Origin: Candidatus Peribacteria bacterium
GTDB lineage: Bacteria; Patescibacteriota; Gracilibacteria; Peribacterales; Peribacteraceae
Direction: 5' to 3'
DNA length: 64,000 bases
NCBI GenBank assembly: GCA_023038255.1
Contig: CP082927.1
Span: forward strand, 206,436 to 270,435
Below are positions 1-10,800 of this stretch, piece by piece; position 1 is the stretch's first letter, and each line of letters begins with the position of its first letter. The translations under genes and the position numbers were made by a program. The notes under the pieces were generated by a model. It saw only the letters and a program-made list of their open reading frames with translations. It did no database searches and was not told the DNA's origin.

Positions 1-552
1 GGAGTCTGTATACTGTCTTTCACCCCCGGTGCAGATGGAGGAATTGCCCGATCGTCTGCTTCCTCGCGTTCGTCGCTCGTCTCATCATCCGCTGCCTCAA
101 CGCCGCTCTTCGTAGCAATGGCCGGCTGTGGTAACGGAGAGTTGGGAGCGGGTGAACAGTGCGATGAGGGCAGAGAAAATTCATTACTCCCGAACGCCTT
201 CTGTCGTCCGGATTGTACGTTTAGCCGCTGTGGCGATACGGTGATTGATGCGCCATTGGAAACATGTGACGACGGTTCACGGAACGGCCTTCTTGTCTCT
301 GAGTGCAGCGCGTTCTGCCGCCTGGATCATTCTGCCCCCGGCGTTCTTCCTGCAACACTTATTGAATTGCCGTTCATGCCTGTATCAGGCTCCAATCAAA
401 ATGGAACCACAACCGGTATCGGGGGGTCGGACAGTGTCTTTATACCCGGTTCACAGATGCCACCCAGTACAACAGCGTCCGGCCCTGCGACTGTTGCCAT
501 TATGGCTGCCGGTGCTGCAGCGGGATATGCGTGGATGAGACGCAGGAGATAA
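1..552 (+). CDS. Cys/Ser-rich surface protein, C-terminal part (5' end outside window)
   Basis: The frame is open from the first base and ends at a TAA at 550-552, so about 183 C-terminal residues are visible; the internal ATG at 118 is not the real start. A Ser-rich linker is followed by a Cys-rich block (CGNGELGAGEQCDEG, then CRPDCTFSRCGD) of the DUF4215/Myxococcus Cys-rich repeat type. It ends in ASGPATVAIMAAGAAAGY plus an Arg-rich tail. The same order of segments occurs at the C-terminus of the next three genes, so this is the first visible member of a tandem paralogue family. It is probably secreted and held in the membrane by the C-terminal segment. Function is unknown; a structural surface or adhesin role is inferred. 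Confidence 0.8.
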   Translation, partial: GVCILSFTPGADGGIARSSASSRSSLVSSSAASTPLFVAMAGCGNGELGAGEQCDEGRENSLLPNAFCRPDCTFSRCGDTVIDAPLETCDDGSRNGLLVSECSAFCRLDHSAPGVLPATLIELPFMPVSGSNQNGTTTGIGGSDSVFIPGSQMPPSTTASGPATVAIMAAGAAAGYAWMRRRR

Positions 553-555
553 TGG

Positions 556-561
556 TACACT
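556..561 (+). promoter_or_regulatory. -10 box TACACT, predicted leaderless start
   Basis: TACACT ends 6 nt before the GTG at 568, so transcription would begin at or next to the start codon. There is no Shine-Dalgarno sequence in the gap. It lies just after the stop codon of the preceding paralogue. Confidence 0.5.
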
Positions 562-567
562 CCCACA

Positions 568-3500
568 GTGAACCGCTTCCGATCGCTGCTCAAAGAATAC
601 GGCGTTCTCTCCCTCCTGTTTTTTCTGGCAGTGGGACTGACAGTGTTGCAGCGCATCGTTGTGCAGCAGAAGAATACAATCACGGCCCAGGTAGGAATCG
701 GTGGCTCTTGTGCAACGAATACGGATTGTGCAGGCGGTGCACTTTGTATTGGCAGCAAATGTGGATCAGTCGATTTCAAAGCATTCGAGACATTGTGTAC
801 CGGTCTGGGATACCAGTTCTATCTGTCGGAAGGATGTCATGACGGCATCAGTGGAAATGGAGCAACCGTGGAAGCGAAGGGCAGCAATAACAGAGATAAA
901 ATTTTTGCCGTGTGTCAGGCGGTTGTGTGTCGAGAGCAAACATCCCCGGGTGTATATGGCCCATGGAAAGATAACAGCAGTTGTACCGCCAGTGATGCCC
1001 AGATTTCCTATACACCTGTCTGGTGGACGCAGGATCCTCCTTCTACTCCAACCAGTGGGGAAGCTGCATTGTATAATTTTTGCCAGACTAATAAGGGAAG
1101 TTATAGTTACGTAGGGTCCGGAGATGGAGGAAGGCCAATGTATTATTGCGGCGGCGGCGCAGGTGCTACGACTGATTATTTTGGAAATATCCCCGGAGGG
1201 TATTGCGGCTTTGCCATTTGTCCAAAGTCTTTGTGCAGCGATGGAAGTCAGATGACTATTCCCCAGGGGCAGCCAGTGCCGATTCGTATGGGATATGCAA
1301 ACGGATGTGCAATTCTTGCTCCGTATGATGCCGGTGGAAAGTTCCAGCCCACCGGACTCAATTGTTCCAGCGTCTTTACCGGCTGTACCACCAACTCGCA
1401 ATGCAGTGATGGCAATGCCTGTACCGATGATCTCTGTATTTCCGGACAATGTACAAACCCGAACAAGGCAGATGCCACCCCCTGTGGTCCTATGCCGACC
1501 GGGACCAACTGTGAGGAGGAGGAAAATGTCTGTCTGACAACAAACGGTGCCATTGCCTGTGTGACCAGACAGCGTACCGATTGCCGCTGTTTTGGAGGGC
1601 CGGGTTCATACAATCAGAAGGTTATTGCTTCCACGTTGGATCTTTCCCTCAACCGCAACACAGCGATGCTTGCAACGGCCGGCGCTTGTACCAACAATGA
1701 CACGACCAGCTGTAATTTTCCTGATAGCTGCAATAAAGTGGAGTATACAAACACCTGGTCCGGCCCCGGCTGTTGTGATGGAGGTGGCAGTAAAACCATG
1801 ATTCTCACCGCAGATCCCGGACAGAATTATGCGACTCTGAATTTTAATGATGCGTGTAACGGCCAGGGAACCGGTTCGAAACAGGTGCCCGTCTGTCCCT
1901 GCGCTGGCAGTTCCTCATCCGCCAATTCGTCCGGATCCTCCCGGTCCAGTACATCTTCCCGGTCCAGTGGGTCCTCCCGCTCCAGCACATCATCCAGAGG
2001 GAGTAGCCAGTCGTCACGTTCTTCGACGCGCAGTTCTACCGGAAACAGCTCCAGTCGGAACAGTTCCACGTCCTCTGTGCAGTGTACGGCGGCAGGGCGC
2101 AGTTGTAATGACTGTACGACCAGAACAATCTGTGTGTCCTGCCCTAATGCCGGTCCGAACGATCCATGTACGCGGTCCTGTACCAATGTGATTACGGTCA
2201 GCCGCTATCCCGATGGTTCAACATGCACACCCTGTACGGTCCAGCAGATTTTAAATGAACCCGCTGCCTGTCCGTCGAGCGGAGGCTCACAATCATCAGG
2301 TGGCAGCCGGACATCGGGGTCTTCCCGCTCCAGTGCAACATCCGGCAGCTCCCGCTCATCGGGTTCATCGCAGTCGTCGGGTAGCAGCAGGTCGTCCGGC
2401 TCTTCACAATCATCCGGCAGTTCCCGTTCATCACAGTCATCGGGCAGTAGCCGGTCCTCCGGCAGCTCACAATCCTCCGGTTCCAGTTTTTCCATGTGTG
2501 ACCTGACAGGAGTGACCTGTCTACTGGGGTCTCCCTTCTGTTGTCAGGGGAGCCCTGCCTGCCCCAGCTGCCCGGGAAATCTCTCTTCCTGTATACAGAT
2601 TTGCCCCGTCCCGTCTTCTGCCTCACGGTCTTCCACGTCACAGTCCTCTGCAACATCGGGTAGCAGCCAGTCCTCCGGTAGTTCCCGCTCATCGGGTTCA
2701 TCGCAGTCCTCCGGCAGCTCCCGGACATCATCACGCTCTTCCGCAACTTCCCAATCCTCCCATTCTTCGGGGGCATCTGATTCATCGGATTCGTCCGGCC
2801 TTGGCTACTGCTGCATCGGTGCATATTGTGGTGGTCCGGCAGAGGTGTGTTCCAATCCTGATTGCAGCGCGTGTGCAGCAGTATCGTCTTCGTCTGCAGA
2901 TGCCTCTTCTTCGCAGCCTCCTCTCTGTGATCCCGCTGCCTGTGGCGACGCCCTTGGTGGCACACGCTTCTGTCAGTCCATTGGTCTGCCGGTCTGTACG
3001 GTCTTGAACGACCTGCCCTGTATTGCCTGTTCCGGTTTGTCTTCATCTTCTTCCTCTGATTCATCAGTCTCCTCTTCCATTGCGTCTTCTGCCTCTTCCT
3101 TTGATAGATGTCTGAATATCTGTGGCAACGGCGAACGTGAATGCAGCGAAGAGTGCGATGATGGTAATACGCGCAATGATGACGGCTGTAACGGCAGTTG
3201 TTATATTGAAGGCGGATATTGTGGTGATGGCATCATCCAGTCGCTCCGCGGTGAAACCTGTGAGCCGAACCTGACTGATCCCTCTTCTGATTGTGATAGT
3301 ACGACCTGCCGCCTTGTCTCTCAGACATCCTCCCGCCGCACCGCACAATGCGGTAACGGGCGTCGCGAAGGTATGGAGGAATGTGATGACGGCAACCTGA
3401 ACGGAGGCAAAAACAGCTTCTGTGACACATCCTGCAAACGGACTTCCGGCTCCTGCGGCAACGGCTTTATTGAGTCGCGCTTCGGCGAAGACTGCGAGCC

Positions 3501-4242
3501 GTCTCTTGTCTCCGCGGATGCCCCGCTTGCCTGTTCATCTTCCTGCAAATACATCTACGGCAAATCATCACAACGTTCGTCCTCTGCATCCATTCTCCTT
3601 GCGGATGCCTGTGCCGGAAACGAATGCAGCCTGGGTGGCTCTGATTTCTGCGGTGCGCAGGATGCAGTCTGCGTGCCCGATTCTACGATGCCCTGTGTCC
3701 GCTGCATTCCGAACGATCCGACAAAACCCGCCTTCACGCCAGACTTCAACGCCCAATCCTCCCGTTCATCATCCGTCTCATCATCTTCATCAGTGTCATC
3801 TGTCCCGCTCTTTGTCACCCGCGCCAACTGTGGCAATGGCCGGTTTGATCCCGGTGAACAGTGTGACGATGGCCTGAGGAACACCGCAAATCCGAATGCT
3901 TTCTGTCGTCCGGACTGTACATTCGGTCGCTGTGGCGATGGTGTGGTGGATACACCGCTCGAACTCTGTGATCAGGGATCACAGAACGGACTCATCGGTT
4001 CCACCTGTACTGCCCTCTGCCGCTTCAGCAATGATCCTAACGTGCTGCCTGCGACCATTATCGAATTGCCGTTCAGCCCCGTGGCTGGCGGTATTCCCAC
4101 GGATACAACAGGAACAGTCGACTACATTCCGGGGCAAAACGGACAACCTCCCGAGACAACAGCATCCGGTCCCGCAACGATCGCCATCATGGCTGCGGGC
4201 GCTGCAGCGGGTTATGCGTGGATGAGACGCCGGCGCGCGTAG
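568..4242 (+). CDS. giant Cys/Ser-rich surface protein, paralogue 2
   Basis: This 1,224-residue protein has a GTG start chosen because the TACACT box lies 6 nt upstream. Residues 1-40 are a basic start plus a hydrophobic segment (signal peptide or anchor). Cys-rich modules follow, including CTTNSQCSDGNACTDD near residue 271, and three low-complexity Ser linkers of SSRSSGSSQSS type (about 448-505, 570-640 and 685-745). DUF4215-like CGNG...EECDDGN blocks lie at about 846-1000 and 1084-1147. The C-terminus is TASGPATIAIMAAGAAAGYA plus RRRR, which looks like a sorting or anchoring signal. The many paired cysteines imply disulfides and so an extracytoplasmic location. About 730 bp (2928-3660) is nearly identical to the next paralogue, a sign of recent duplication or gene conversion. 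Its exact role is unknown; a surface or attachment function is inferred. Confidence 0.85.
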   Translation: MNRFRSLLKEYGVLSLLFFLAVGLTVLQRIVVQQKNTITAQVGIGGSCATNTDCAGGALCIGSKCGSVDFKAFETLCTGLGYQFYLSEGCHDGISGNGATVEAKGSNNRDKIFAVCQAVVCREQTSPGVYGPWKDNSSCTASDAQISYTPVWWTQDPPSTPTSGEAALYNFCQTNKGSYSYVGSGDGGRPMYYCGGGAGATTDYFGNIPGGYCGFAICPKSLCSDGSQMTIPQGQPVPIRMGYANGCAILAPYDAGGKFQPTGLNCSSVFTGCTTNSQCSDGNACTDDLCISGQCTNPNKADATPCGPMPTGTNCEEEENVCLTTNGAIACVTRQRTDCRCFGGPGSYNQKVIASTLDLSLNRNTAMLATAGACTNNDTTSCNFPDSCNKVEYTNTWSGPGCCDGGGSKTMILTADPGQNYATLNFNDACNGQGTGSKQVPVCPCAGSSSSANSSGSSRSSTSSRSSGSSRSSTSSRGSSQSSRSSTRSSTGNSSSRNSSTSSVQCTAAGRSCNDCTTRTICVSCPNAGPNDPCTRSCTNVITVSRYPDGSTCTPCTVQQILNEPAACPSSGGSQSSGGSRTSGSSRSSATSGSSRSSGSSQSSGSSRSSGSSQSSGSSRSSQSSGSSRSSGSSQSSGSSFSMCDLTGVTCLLGSPFCCQGSPACPSCPGNLSSCIQICPVPSSASRSSTSQSSATSGSSQSSGSSRSSGSSQSSGSSRTSSRSSATSQSSHSSGASDSSDSSGLGYCCIGAYCGGPAEVCSNPDCSACAAVSSSSADASSSQPPLCDPAACGDALGGTRFCQSIGLPVCTVLNDLPCIACSGLSSSSSSDSSVSSSIASSASSFDRCLNICGNGERECSEECDDGNTRNDDGCNGSCYIEGGYCGDGIIQSLRGETCEPNLTDPSSDCDSTTCRLVSQTSSRRTAQCGNGRREGMEECDDGNLNGGKNSFCDTSCKRTSGSCGNGFIESRFGEDCEPSLVSADAPLACSSSCKYIYGKSSQRSSSASILLADACAGNECSLGGSDFCGAQDAVCVPDSTMPCVRCIPNDPTKPAFTPDFNAQSSRSSSVSSSSSVSSVPLFVTRANCGNGRFDPGEQCDDGLRNTANPNAFCRPDCTFGRCGDGVVDTPLELCDQGSQNGLIGSTCTALCRFSNDPNVLPATIIELPFSPVAGGIPTDTTGTVDYIPGQNGQPPETTASGPATIAIMAAGAAAGYAWMRRRRA

Positions 4243-4262
4243 GAAAAAATTTCGGTTTTTCC
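4242..4262 (+). terminator. weak A/T-rich hairpin between paralogues
   Basis: GGAAAAA and TTTTTCC can pair around a short loop directly after the stop codon at 4242. The stem is mostly A-T, so at best it is a weak terminator or attenuator. Confidence 0.3.
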
Positions 4263-4274
4263 GGTGCTATCGGG

Positions 4275-4280
4275 TACGAT
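4275..4280 (+). promoter_or_regulatory. -10 box TACGAT
   Basis: TACGAT ends 10 nt before the ATG at 4291, giving a leader of only a few nucleotides. It favours 4291 over the upstream in-frame GTG at 4264, which would lie before the box. Confidence 0.4.
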
Positions 4281-4290
4281 TGTGTTCTGC

Positions 4291-7200
4291 ATGACAGTGC
4301 TCTCTTCCAGGCATAACGGCTTTATGATTGCAGGAATGCTGCTCCTCTTTGTGTCTGTCGCTTTCTATGGAAATACGAAGAATGCCGGAAAGAATCTTGC
4401 TGCCACGATCATTCAATCTCCATCAGATTGGTGCACGAATGGACCGTATTTTAGCTGTCTCTGCCCGGGGGGTCAGACATGCACAGTCAGTGGTGACGGC
4501 TCGTATTCCATGTCCTGTCCTAGTGGATATGGATTACAGTTTAATTATGCGTGGCAGGAGGATAAAGGTGCTCCCGGGCAATATTGTGTCGAAGGACGTT
4601 CGCAGGAATGTCATGGTATCTGCGATTATCAGATGGGGAATGGGACACAGGGCCCTGTTACGATTGATGCGGGATACAGTCTAAATACCTGTTATGACTA
4701 TTTCGTGGGATGCTGGAAGTTTGTGCATATCAGCGTGACGTGTTTACAGATATCAACCACCAGTCCCTTCCCGCAAAATTGTCAGGCGTACACACCACAA
4801 TGTAATTCGGATACTGACTGTAACGATAACAATGTCTGTACCAATGATAGTTGTTCGACTGGTACATGTGTGCATACGAACAACACTGCTTCCTGTTCCG
4901 ACGACGGAAATGTCTGCACAACCGATGTCTGTTCCGCAGGAAGTTGCACACATCCTGCAAAGGTGAATGGAACAGCCTGTACAGACGATGCCCAGGAATG
5001 CACAGCCGATGTGTGTCAGGCTGGAAACTGTGTTCATGATCCCGTTCCAAAACAGGATGTTGCCTGCGGGCCGCTCATTCAGCCCAATGCCCCTAATAAC
5101 TGTTTGCAGACAACCTGTGATAAAGGGCAATGTGCAGGCCCCGGCTTGGTATGTTCCTGCTTTGGTGGTGGAGGTGCCTACAGCCCTAAAGCGCTCGCAT
5201 CCATTGTTGATCTCTCTTTCAAGCGCAACACAGCAACGCTCGCAACAGCCGGCTCCTGTACGAATAGCGACACCACCAGCTGCAACTTCGCGGATAGCTG
5301 CGGAAAAGTGGAATACACCAATACCTGGTCCGGTCCCGGTTGCTGTGACGGAGGGGGAACAAAGACCATGATCCTGACAGCGGACCCGGGAAAAAATTAC
5401 GCAACCCTCAATTTCAATGATGCCTGTAATGGCCAGGGAACCGGTTCCAAGCAGGTGCCTGTATGCCCCTGCGCCACAAGTTCCTCGTCTGCAAATTCTT
5501 CCCGCTCCAGCACGACATCGCGCTCCAGCACTACCTCCCGTTCAAGCAGTGCCACATCCCGCCCGTCTTCCAGTGCCGCCTCATCTATCGTCAATTCATC
5601 CAGTACAAACAGTTCTACCTCCTCACTTGTCTGTACTCAGACTGGACGCAGCTGTAGCGACTGCCGCACAAGAACCATTTGCGTCACCTGTCCCAACGCC
5701 GGACCGAATGATCCCTGCACGCAATCCTGTACGAACGTGATTGTGACCAGCAGATTTCCTGACGGTTCCGCCTGCACTCCGTGCACTGTGCAGCAGGCCC
5801 TGAATGAACCCGCTGCCTGTCCGTCGAGCGGAGGCTCGCAATCATCAGGTGGCAGCCGGACATCGGGCTCCTCCCGCTCGAGCACCACATCCAGAAGTTC
5901 TGCGACATCCGGCAGTTCCCAGTCATCCGGCTCCTCCCAATCGTCAGGTTCATCACACTCATCCGCAAGCTCTCCGTCTTCCAATAGTTCCCGGACGTCG
6001 AATTCGTCATCAGTAACTTCCGGCTCCTCATCCCGCACATCAGCTTCTTCATCAGTGACGTCAGGTTCCTCTTCCACAACGTCCGCTTCATCCAGTACAT
6101 CACAGTCATCCTCAGCGCTCTCCAGCTCATCCAGAACATCAGGTTCTTCTTCCCGCACGTCCAGCTCTTCTTCCAGAACATCAAGCACTTCTTCACAGTC
6201 ATCCTCCACTACCAGCGGGGGATATTGTTGTATTGGTGACTACTGTGGTGGCCCGTCTCCATCCTGCTCGAATCCAAACTGCAATAGCTGTGCCATTTCC
6301 TCATCTGCCGGATCTGACTCTTCTGACTCATCCAGTACATCACACCCACCCGTCTGTGATCCCGCTTCCTGTGGTGACGCCCTTGGTGGTACACGCTTCT
6401 GTCAGTCCATTGGTCTGCCGGTCTGTACGGTGCTTAACGACCTTCCGTGCATTGCCTGTTCCGGCTTCCCGTCGTCTGATCCCTCCTCCGATTCCTCCGT
6501 TGCCTCTGCACCTTTTTCTTCCTCCGCTTCTTCCTTTAACGGCTGTCTGAATATCTGTGGCAACGGCGAACGTGAATGCAGCGAAGAGTGTGATGACGGC
6601 AACACCAGTAACAATGACGGGTGTGACGGTAGCTGCCGCATAGAAGGCGGATTCTGTGGCGATGGCATTATTGAATCCAGACTGGGTGAAACCTGTGAGC
6701 CGAACCTGACTGATCCCTCTTCTGATTGTGACAGCGCAACCTGCCGCCTTGTCTCTCAGACATCCTCCCGCCGCACTGCACAATGCGGTAATGGGCGTCG
6801 CGAAGGTATGGAGGAATGTGATGACGGCAACCTGAACGGAGGCAAAAACAGCTTCTGTGACACATCCTGTAAACGGACTTCCGGCTCCTGCGGCAACGGC
6901 ATAATCGAATCACGTTTGGGTGAAGACTGTGAACCGTCTCTGGTGTCGGCCAGGGCCCCGCTCGCCTGTTCATCTTCCTGCAAATACATCTACGGCAAAT
7001 CATCACAACGTTCGTCCTCTGCATCCATTCTCCTTGCGGATGCCTGTGCCGGAAACGAATGCAGCCTGGGTGGCTCCGATTTCTGCGGTGCGCAGTCTAT
7101 GACCTGTGAGGCCATCAGCGATCTGCCCTGTCTGCAGTGTGTGGGCGGTGCCTGTACGACAGATGCCGATTGCACAAATGGTGCTGTCTGTCGGGATGGG

Positions 7201-7746
7201 ACATGTGTTCTCTCGCTTACGCCGGGTGTTGCGGGATCGCCGCGTACATCTGGCTCCTCTGCCACCTCGCACTCTTCCCTCGTCTCTGCTGCATCATCCG
7301 CTCCGCTCTTCGTGGCGATGGCCGGTTGTGGGAACGGGCAATTGAACAGCGGTGAACAATGTGATCAGGGAGCTGAAAACTCAGCGGAGCCAAACGCGTT
7401 CTGCCGTCCGGATTGTACATTCGGCCGCTGCGGCGATGGTGTGGTGGATACGCCGCTCGAACTCTGTGATCTCGGCTCACAAAATGGGACGGTCGGCTCA
7501 CCCTGTACCGCTCTCTGCCGCTACACACATAATCCGACTACTGTCCTGCCTGCAGTGGTGATCGAACTGCCGTTCATGCCGTCAGGAAGTAATCTGCCCG
7601 GCACTGTGACAGGCACTGTCCAGTATGTTCCCGGACAGTCTGTTCAGCCTCCAGAAAACGCAGCGACCGGTCCTGCCACTCTGGCCATCATGGCCGCGGG
7701 GGCGGCTGGGGGATATGCGTGGATGAGACGGCGGAAGAATTTATAA
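4291..7746 (+). CDS. giant Cys/Ser-rich surface protein, paralogue 3
   Basis: About 1,151 residues from the ATG at 4291; a GTG at 4264 would add nine residues but lies upstream of the -10 box. A hydrophobic segment near residues 12-26 (IAGMLLLFVSVAFY) is a signal peptide or anchor. A CxxxTDCxDxNVC series follows from about 4795. The block from 5160 to 5470 matches the preceding paralogue. Two Ser-rich linkers lie at 5480-5640 and 5824-6230, then DUF4215-like CGNG/EECDDGN blocks at 6541-7000. The conserved tail is TGPATLAIMAAGAAGGYAWM plus RRRK. It probably has the same unknown surface role as its neighbours. The segment 6357-7096 is nearly the same DNA as 2928-3660. Confidence 0.85.
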   Translation: MTVLSSRHNGFMIAGMLLLFVSVAFYGNTKNAGKNLAATIIQSPSDWCTNGPYFSCLCPGGQTCTVSGDGSYSMSCPSGYGLQFNYAWQEDKGAPGQYCVEGRSQECHGICDYQMGNGTQGPVTIDAGYSLNTCYDYFVGCWKFVHISVTCLQISTTSPFPQNCQAYTPQCNSDTDCNDNNVCTNDSCSTGTCVHTNNTASCSDDGNVCTTDVCSAGSCTHPAKVNGTACTDDAQECTADVCQAGNCVHDPVPKQDVACGPLIQPNAPNNCLQTTCDKGQCAGPGLVCSCFGGGGAYSPKALASIVDLSFKRNTATLATAGSCTNSDTTSCNFADSCGKVEYTNTWSGPGCCDGGGTKTMILTADPGKNYATLNFNDACNGQGTGSKQVPVCPCATSSSSANSSRSSTTSRSSTTSRSSSATSRPSSSAASSIVNSSSTNSSTSSLVCTQTGRSCSDCRTRTICVTCPNAGPNDPCTQSCTNVIVTSRFPDGSACTPCTVQQALNEPAACPSSGGSQSSGGSRTSGSSRSSTTSRSSATSGSSQSSGSSQSSGSSHSSASSPSSNSSRTSNSSSVTSGSSSRTSASSSVTSGSSSTTSASSSTSQSSSALSSSSRTSGSSSRTSSSSSRTSSTSSQSSSTTSGGYCCIGDYCGGPSPSCSNPNCNSCAISSSAGSDSSDSSSTSHPPVCDPASCGDALGGTRFCQSIGLPVCTVLNDLPCIACSGFPSSDPSSDSSVASAPFSSSASSFNGCLNICGNGERECSEECDDGNTSNNDGCDGSCRIEGGFCGDGIIESRLGETCEPNLTDPSSDCDSATCRLVSQTSSRRTAQCGNGRREGMEECDDGNLNGGKNSFCDTSCKRTSGSCGNGIIESRLGEDCEPSLVSARAPLACSSSCKYIYGKSSQRSSSASILLADACAGNECSLGGSDFCGAQSMTCEAISDLPCLQCVGGACTTDADCTNGAVCRDGTCVLSLTPGVAGSPRTSGSSATSHSSLVSAASSAPLFVAMAGCGNGQLNSGEQCDQGAENSAEPNAFCRPDCTFGRCGDGVVDTPLELCDLGSQNGTVGSPCTALCRYTHNPTTVLPAVVIELPFMPSGSNLPGTVTGTVQYVPGQSVQPPENAATGPATLAIMAAGAAGGYAWMRRRKNL

Positions 7747-7797
7747 AATTAGTCAAGAGAAGCTACTCTTTCGCTCTCTCTCGACACATTTTTTGGC

Positions 7798-7803
7798 TAT
7801 GAT
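7798..7803 (+). promoter_or_regulatory. -10 box TATGAT
   Basis: TATGAT ends 9 nt before the ATG at 7813, so the leader would be only 2-4 nt. A small AAGAG/CTCTT hairpin lies upstream at about 7754-7770. Confidence 0.45.
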
Positions 7804-7812
7804 GCCGCTGAG

Positions 7813-10800
7813 ATGCTCTCTGCTTTTCAAAACCGTGCCGTTGTTCTTGTGTCACTCTTTGTGGGTGTCGCCGCAGGGGTGATTGTGTTTCAGCAAATGA
7901 GAGGCAGGGCGCTGACAGGTATTGTCACGCAGGCAGCTGCTGACTTCAAAGCATTTGAGCAATTCTGCAGCGACGCAGGCGGTTCATTTTATCTGATGCC
8001 CGGCTGCAATGGTGGGCCGGGAACAGGTTTCAATACAGAGGTAAAAGGCTGGTCGGACCGCGATACCATCAAAGCATTCTGTATGTCGCGCGTCTGTATA
8101 GATGATTCTCAGTGCAGCAATGGTTCCTGCGTATCGGGTTGGTGCAGCGGTCTGACGTCCTGCCCAGCATATGCTGATAATGGCACACGATTACTCTATT
8201 CCGGTGACGGTGGAGGATATAAAGGAATGTATTGTAACAATGTGTATAAAACAGTCTGGACCGCCCCGACGCCGGATATGCCGATGCCCATGGGGCACCC
8301 CGAACTTGTGCCGGTTGATTGTGCCAATGAATCTGTCCGTATCGGTTATATGAACGGGTGTGTGCTCTCCGCTCAGTCCGACAGCGGTGGCAAGTTCCAG
8401 CCGACGGTTCCGAACTGTTCTATTGTCTGTGAAGAAGATGCCGACTGTGACGATAGTGAAATGTGCACCAGTGATAGATGTGAAAACGGTGCCTGTAAAC
8501 ACACTCCTGAAGCTGCAGACTCTCAGTGCACAATGGGGGCGGAACCTGGACGATGTAACTCATTCGGTGTGTGCAATAAGCTGACACAATGTCAGAAAGA
8601 CCATCCGGGATATCGCAGCTGTTTATCTCTGACCGGACAACAGACAACCGGAGAAGTGTGTAACCAAAAAGAGGATTGCTGTCTGGAAAATGGCGAAGTG
8701 CACAAAGTGGATCTGACATGCGCCGCATCTCTTGAGTGTGAAAATAATAAATGTGCCTGCAAGCTCCCTGCTGACACACCTTGTTGCGAAGACGTCTGTC
8801 CCGATTGTTCAGACAGTGCCGAAGCGCGTCATGATTTTTCGTATCGATCACCGGGACAAACGTGTGGCGATCTCCGGTGTATTTTTTGTCATGGAACAGA
8901 CGGAACGGATGCCGGTGCCTGTTCGGCTGGTCTTTTTGAAAACTGCGCTGCCTGCGAACCCGGCAATACCGATCCTAAATGTGAATGTGATCCAAAAAGT
9001 GCGGGCTGTACGAGCCGCGGATATTATGAGGGGAATTATGGTTGTGGCGAAAGTATGGGTGATGCAGATTCCATCTGCAGAGGGGACGGAGGTGGAGGAG
9101 GAATAGGAACGCCGGGGCCTGGCGGTGCTATCGCAGGAACGTCAGGTGATACTGCAGGAACAAATGCCGGTACGAATGCAGGAACAAATGCGGGCACGAA
9201 CGCCGGCACGAATGCAGGCACCAACGCCGGTACGGACGCCGGTACAGATGCAGGCACCAACGCCGGTACCACCGCTGGTACAAATGGAGGAACGGGTGGA
9301 GGGAGTACGGGATCGCAGACGAGTAGAACGAGTACAGCATCCCAACGCAGCAGCACAGCATCATCTACCAGATCATCTACCGCCAGTAGCAGAGTGAGCA
9401 GTGCGCCGTCTTCCGCAGGGGGAAACTCGAGCAGGGCAGCAAGTAGCGGCTCACAGGCATCCTGTGTTCCTCTTGGGCGTTCCTGTCTGGATTGTGTACG
9501 CAGAACATATTGTGTCACCTGTCCGGATGCCGGACCCAATGATGCCTGTACGCAGTCCTGCAAAGAATTCAGAACCGTGAGTCAGTATGCAGATGGGACA
9601 GCCTGTACGCCGTGTACGTTTGCTGAATTACTGGCGCAGAATATCTGTCCTGCAGGAACGTCTTCTGCAAGAAGCGGCTCTTCCCGATCATCCGGTTCGT
9701 CACAGTCTTCGGGTTCCTCCCGCTCATCAGGCTCATCCCAATCCTCCGGCAGTTCCCGATCATCCGGTTCGTCACAGTCTTCGGGTTCCTCCCGCTCATC
9801 AGGCTCATCCCAATCCTCCGGCAGCTCCCGCTCATCACTTTTCTCTTCCAGATCGTCTGCCTCCTCAAGCAGAGTGTCCTCTGTCAGTAGCTCTGTGCGT
9901 TCATCCTCCCGCTCGTCTTCCGTCAGCAGCTCTGTGCGGTCCTCTTCTGTGTCTTCATCCCGCGTCAGTTCTTCTGTGTCGTCAGGATCGTCACGAAGCA
10001 GTAGTACGTCGTCCCGTTCCTCTGTGCGCTCTTCATCCAACAGCAGGGTATCGTCTTTCCGCTCGTCATCACGATCATCATTGTCATCACAGTCCTCTCG
10101 TACGAGTTCCCTGTATGCATCCTCACGAAGCAGTGACGATTCTTCTGATGCATCCTTCTCATCGGGAAGCTCCCGGTCCAGCCGTTCCTCATCGCGCAGC
10201 AGCAACGATTCTGATAACTCATCCGATTCATCAGTCTCATCGGGTAGTTCCCGCAGCAGTCGCACCTCATCTCTCAGCTCCCGCAGCAGTACCAGCTCAT
10301 CCGGTGAAGATGCATCAACCTCATCCAGAGGAACGGGTCCGATCTGCGGCAATGGTCGCCGTGAAGGAACTGAGGAATGTGACGATGGAAACAGAAACGG
10401 AGAGCCAAATAGCATCTGCGATACCTCTTGCCGCCGCGGTGGCGGATACTGTGGTGACGGTACCGTGCAGGCGGAACGCGGAGAAGAATGTGAGCCATCG
10501 TTTGGCAGTGGAGGGGCAGATCGCTACGCGTGTTCCCCGTCGTGTAAATACATTCTCGGTCGCAGTAGTTCGTCCCAGGGGTCACTCCCCATTATTGCGG
10601 GTCAATGCAGAGGGGATGAATGCGAAGGCGGCGGAGACGCATTTTGTGCAGCGCAGAATGCAGTGTGTGTCCTCGACCCGACCATGCCGTGCATCCAGTG
10701 TGTTCCTGATACGTCCTCGGAAAGTTCCATGCCTGTTATCGGCGCATCCGCCTCTTCCAGAATCGGTGCTGCATCAAGCGAGACGGTTGTTGGTGTGGCC

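Noticed and set aside
9139-9300. CRISPR-like short repeats
   Set aside because: Units are contiguous 12-bp coding repeats without spacers and keep frame inside a gene.
9582-10415. 277-codon Asp/Glu/Leu-rich frame opposite the Ser-rich linker of paralogue 4
   Set aside because: It is the complement of repetitive Ser codons; similar shadows lie opposite every Ser linker.
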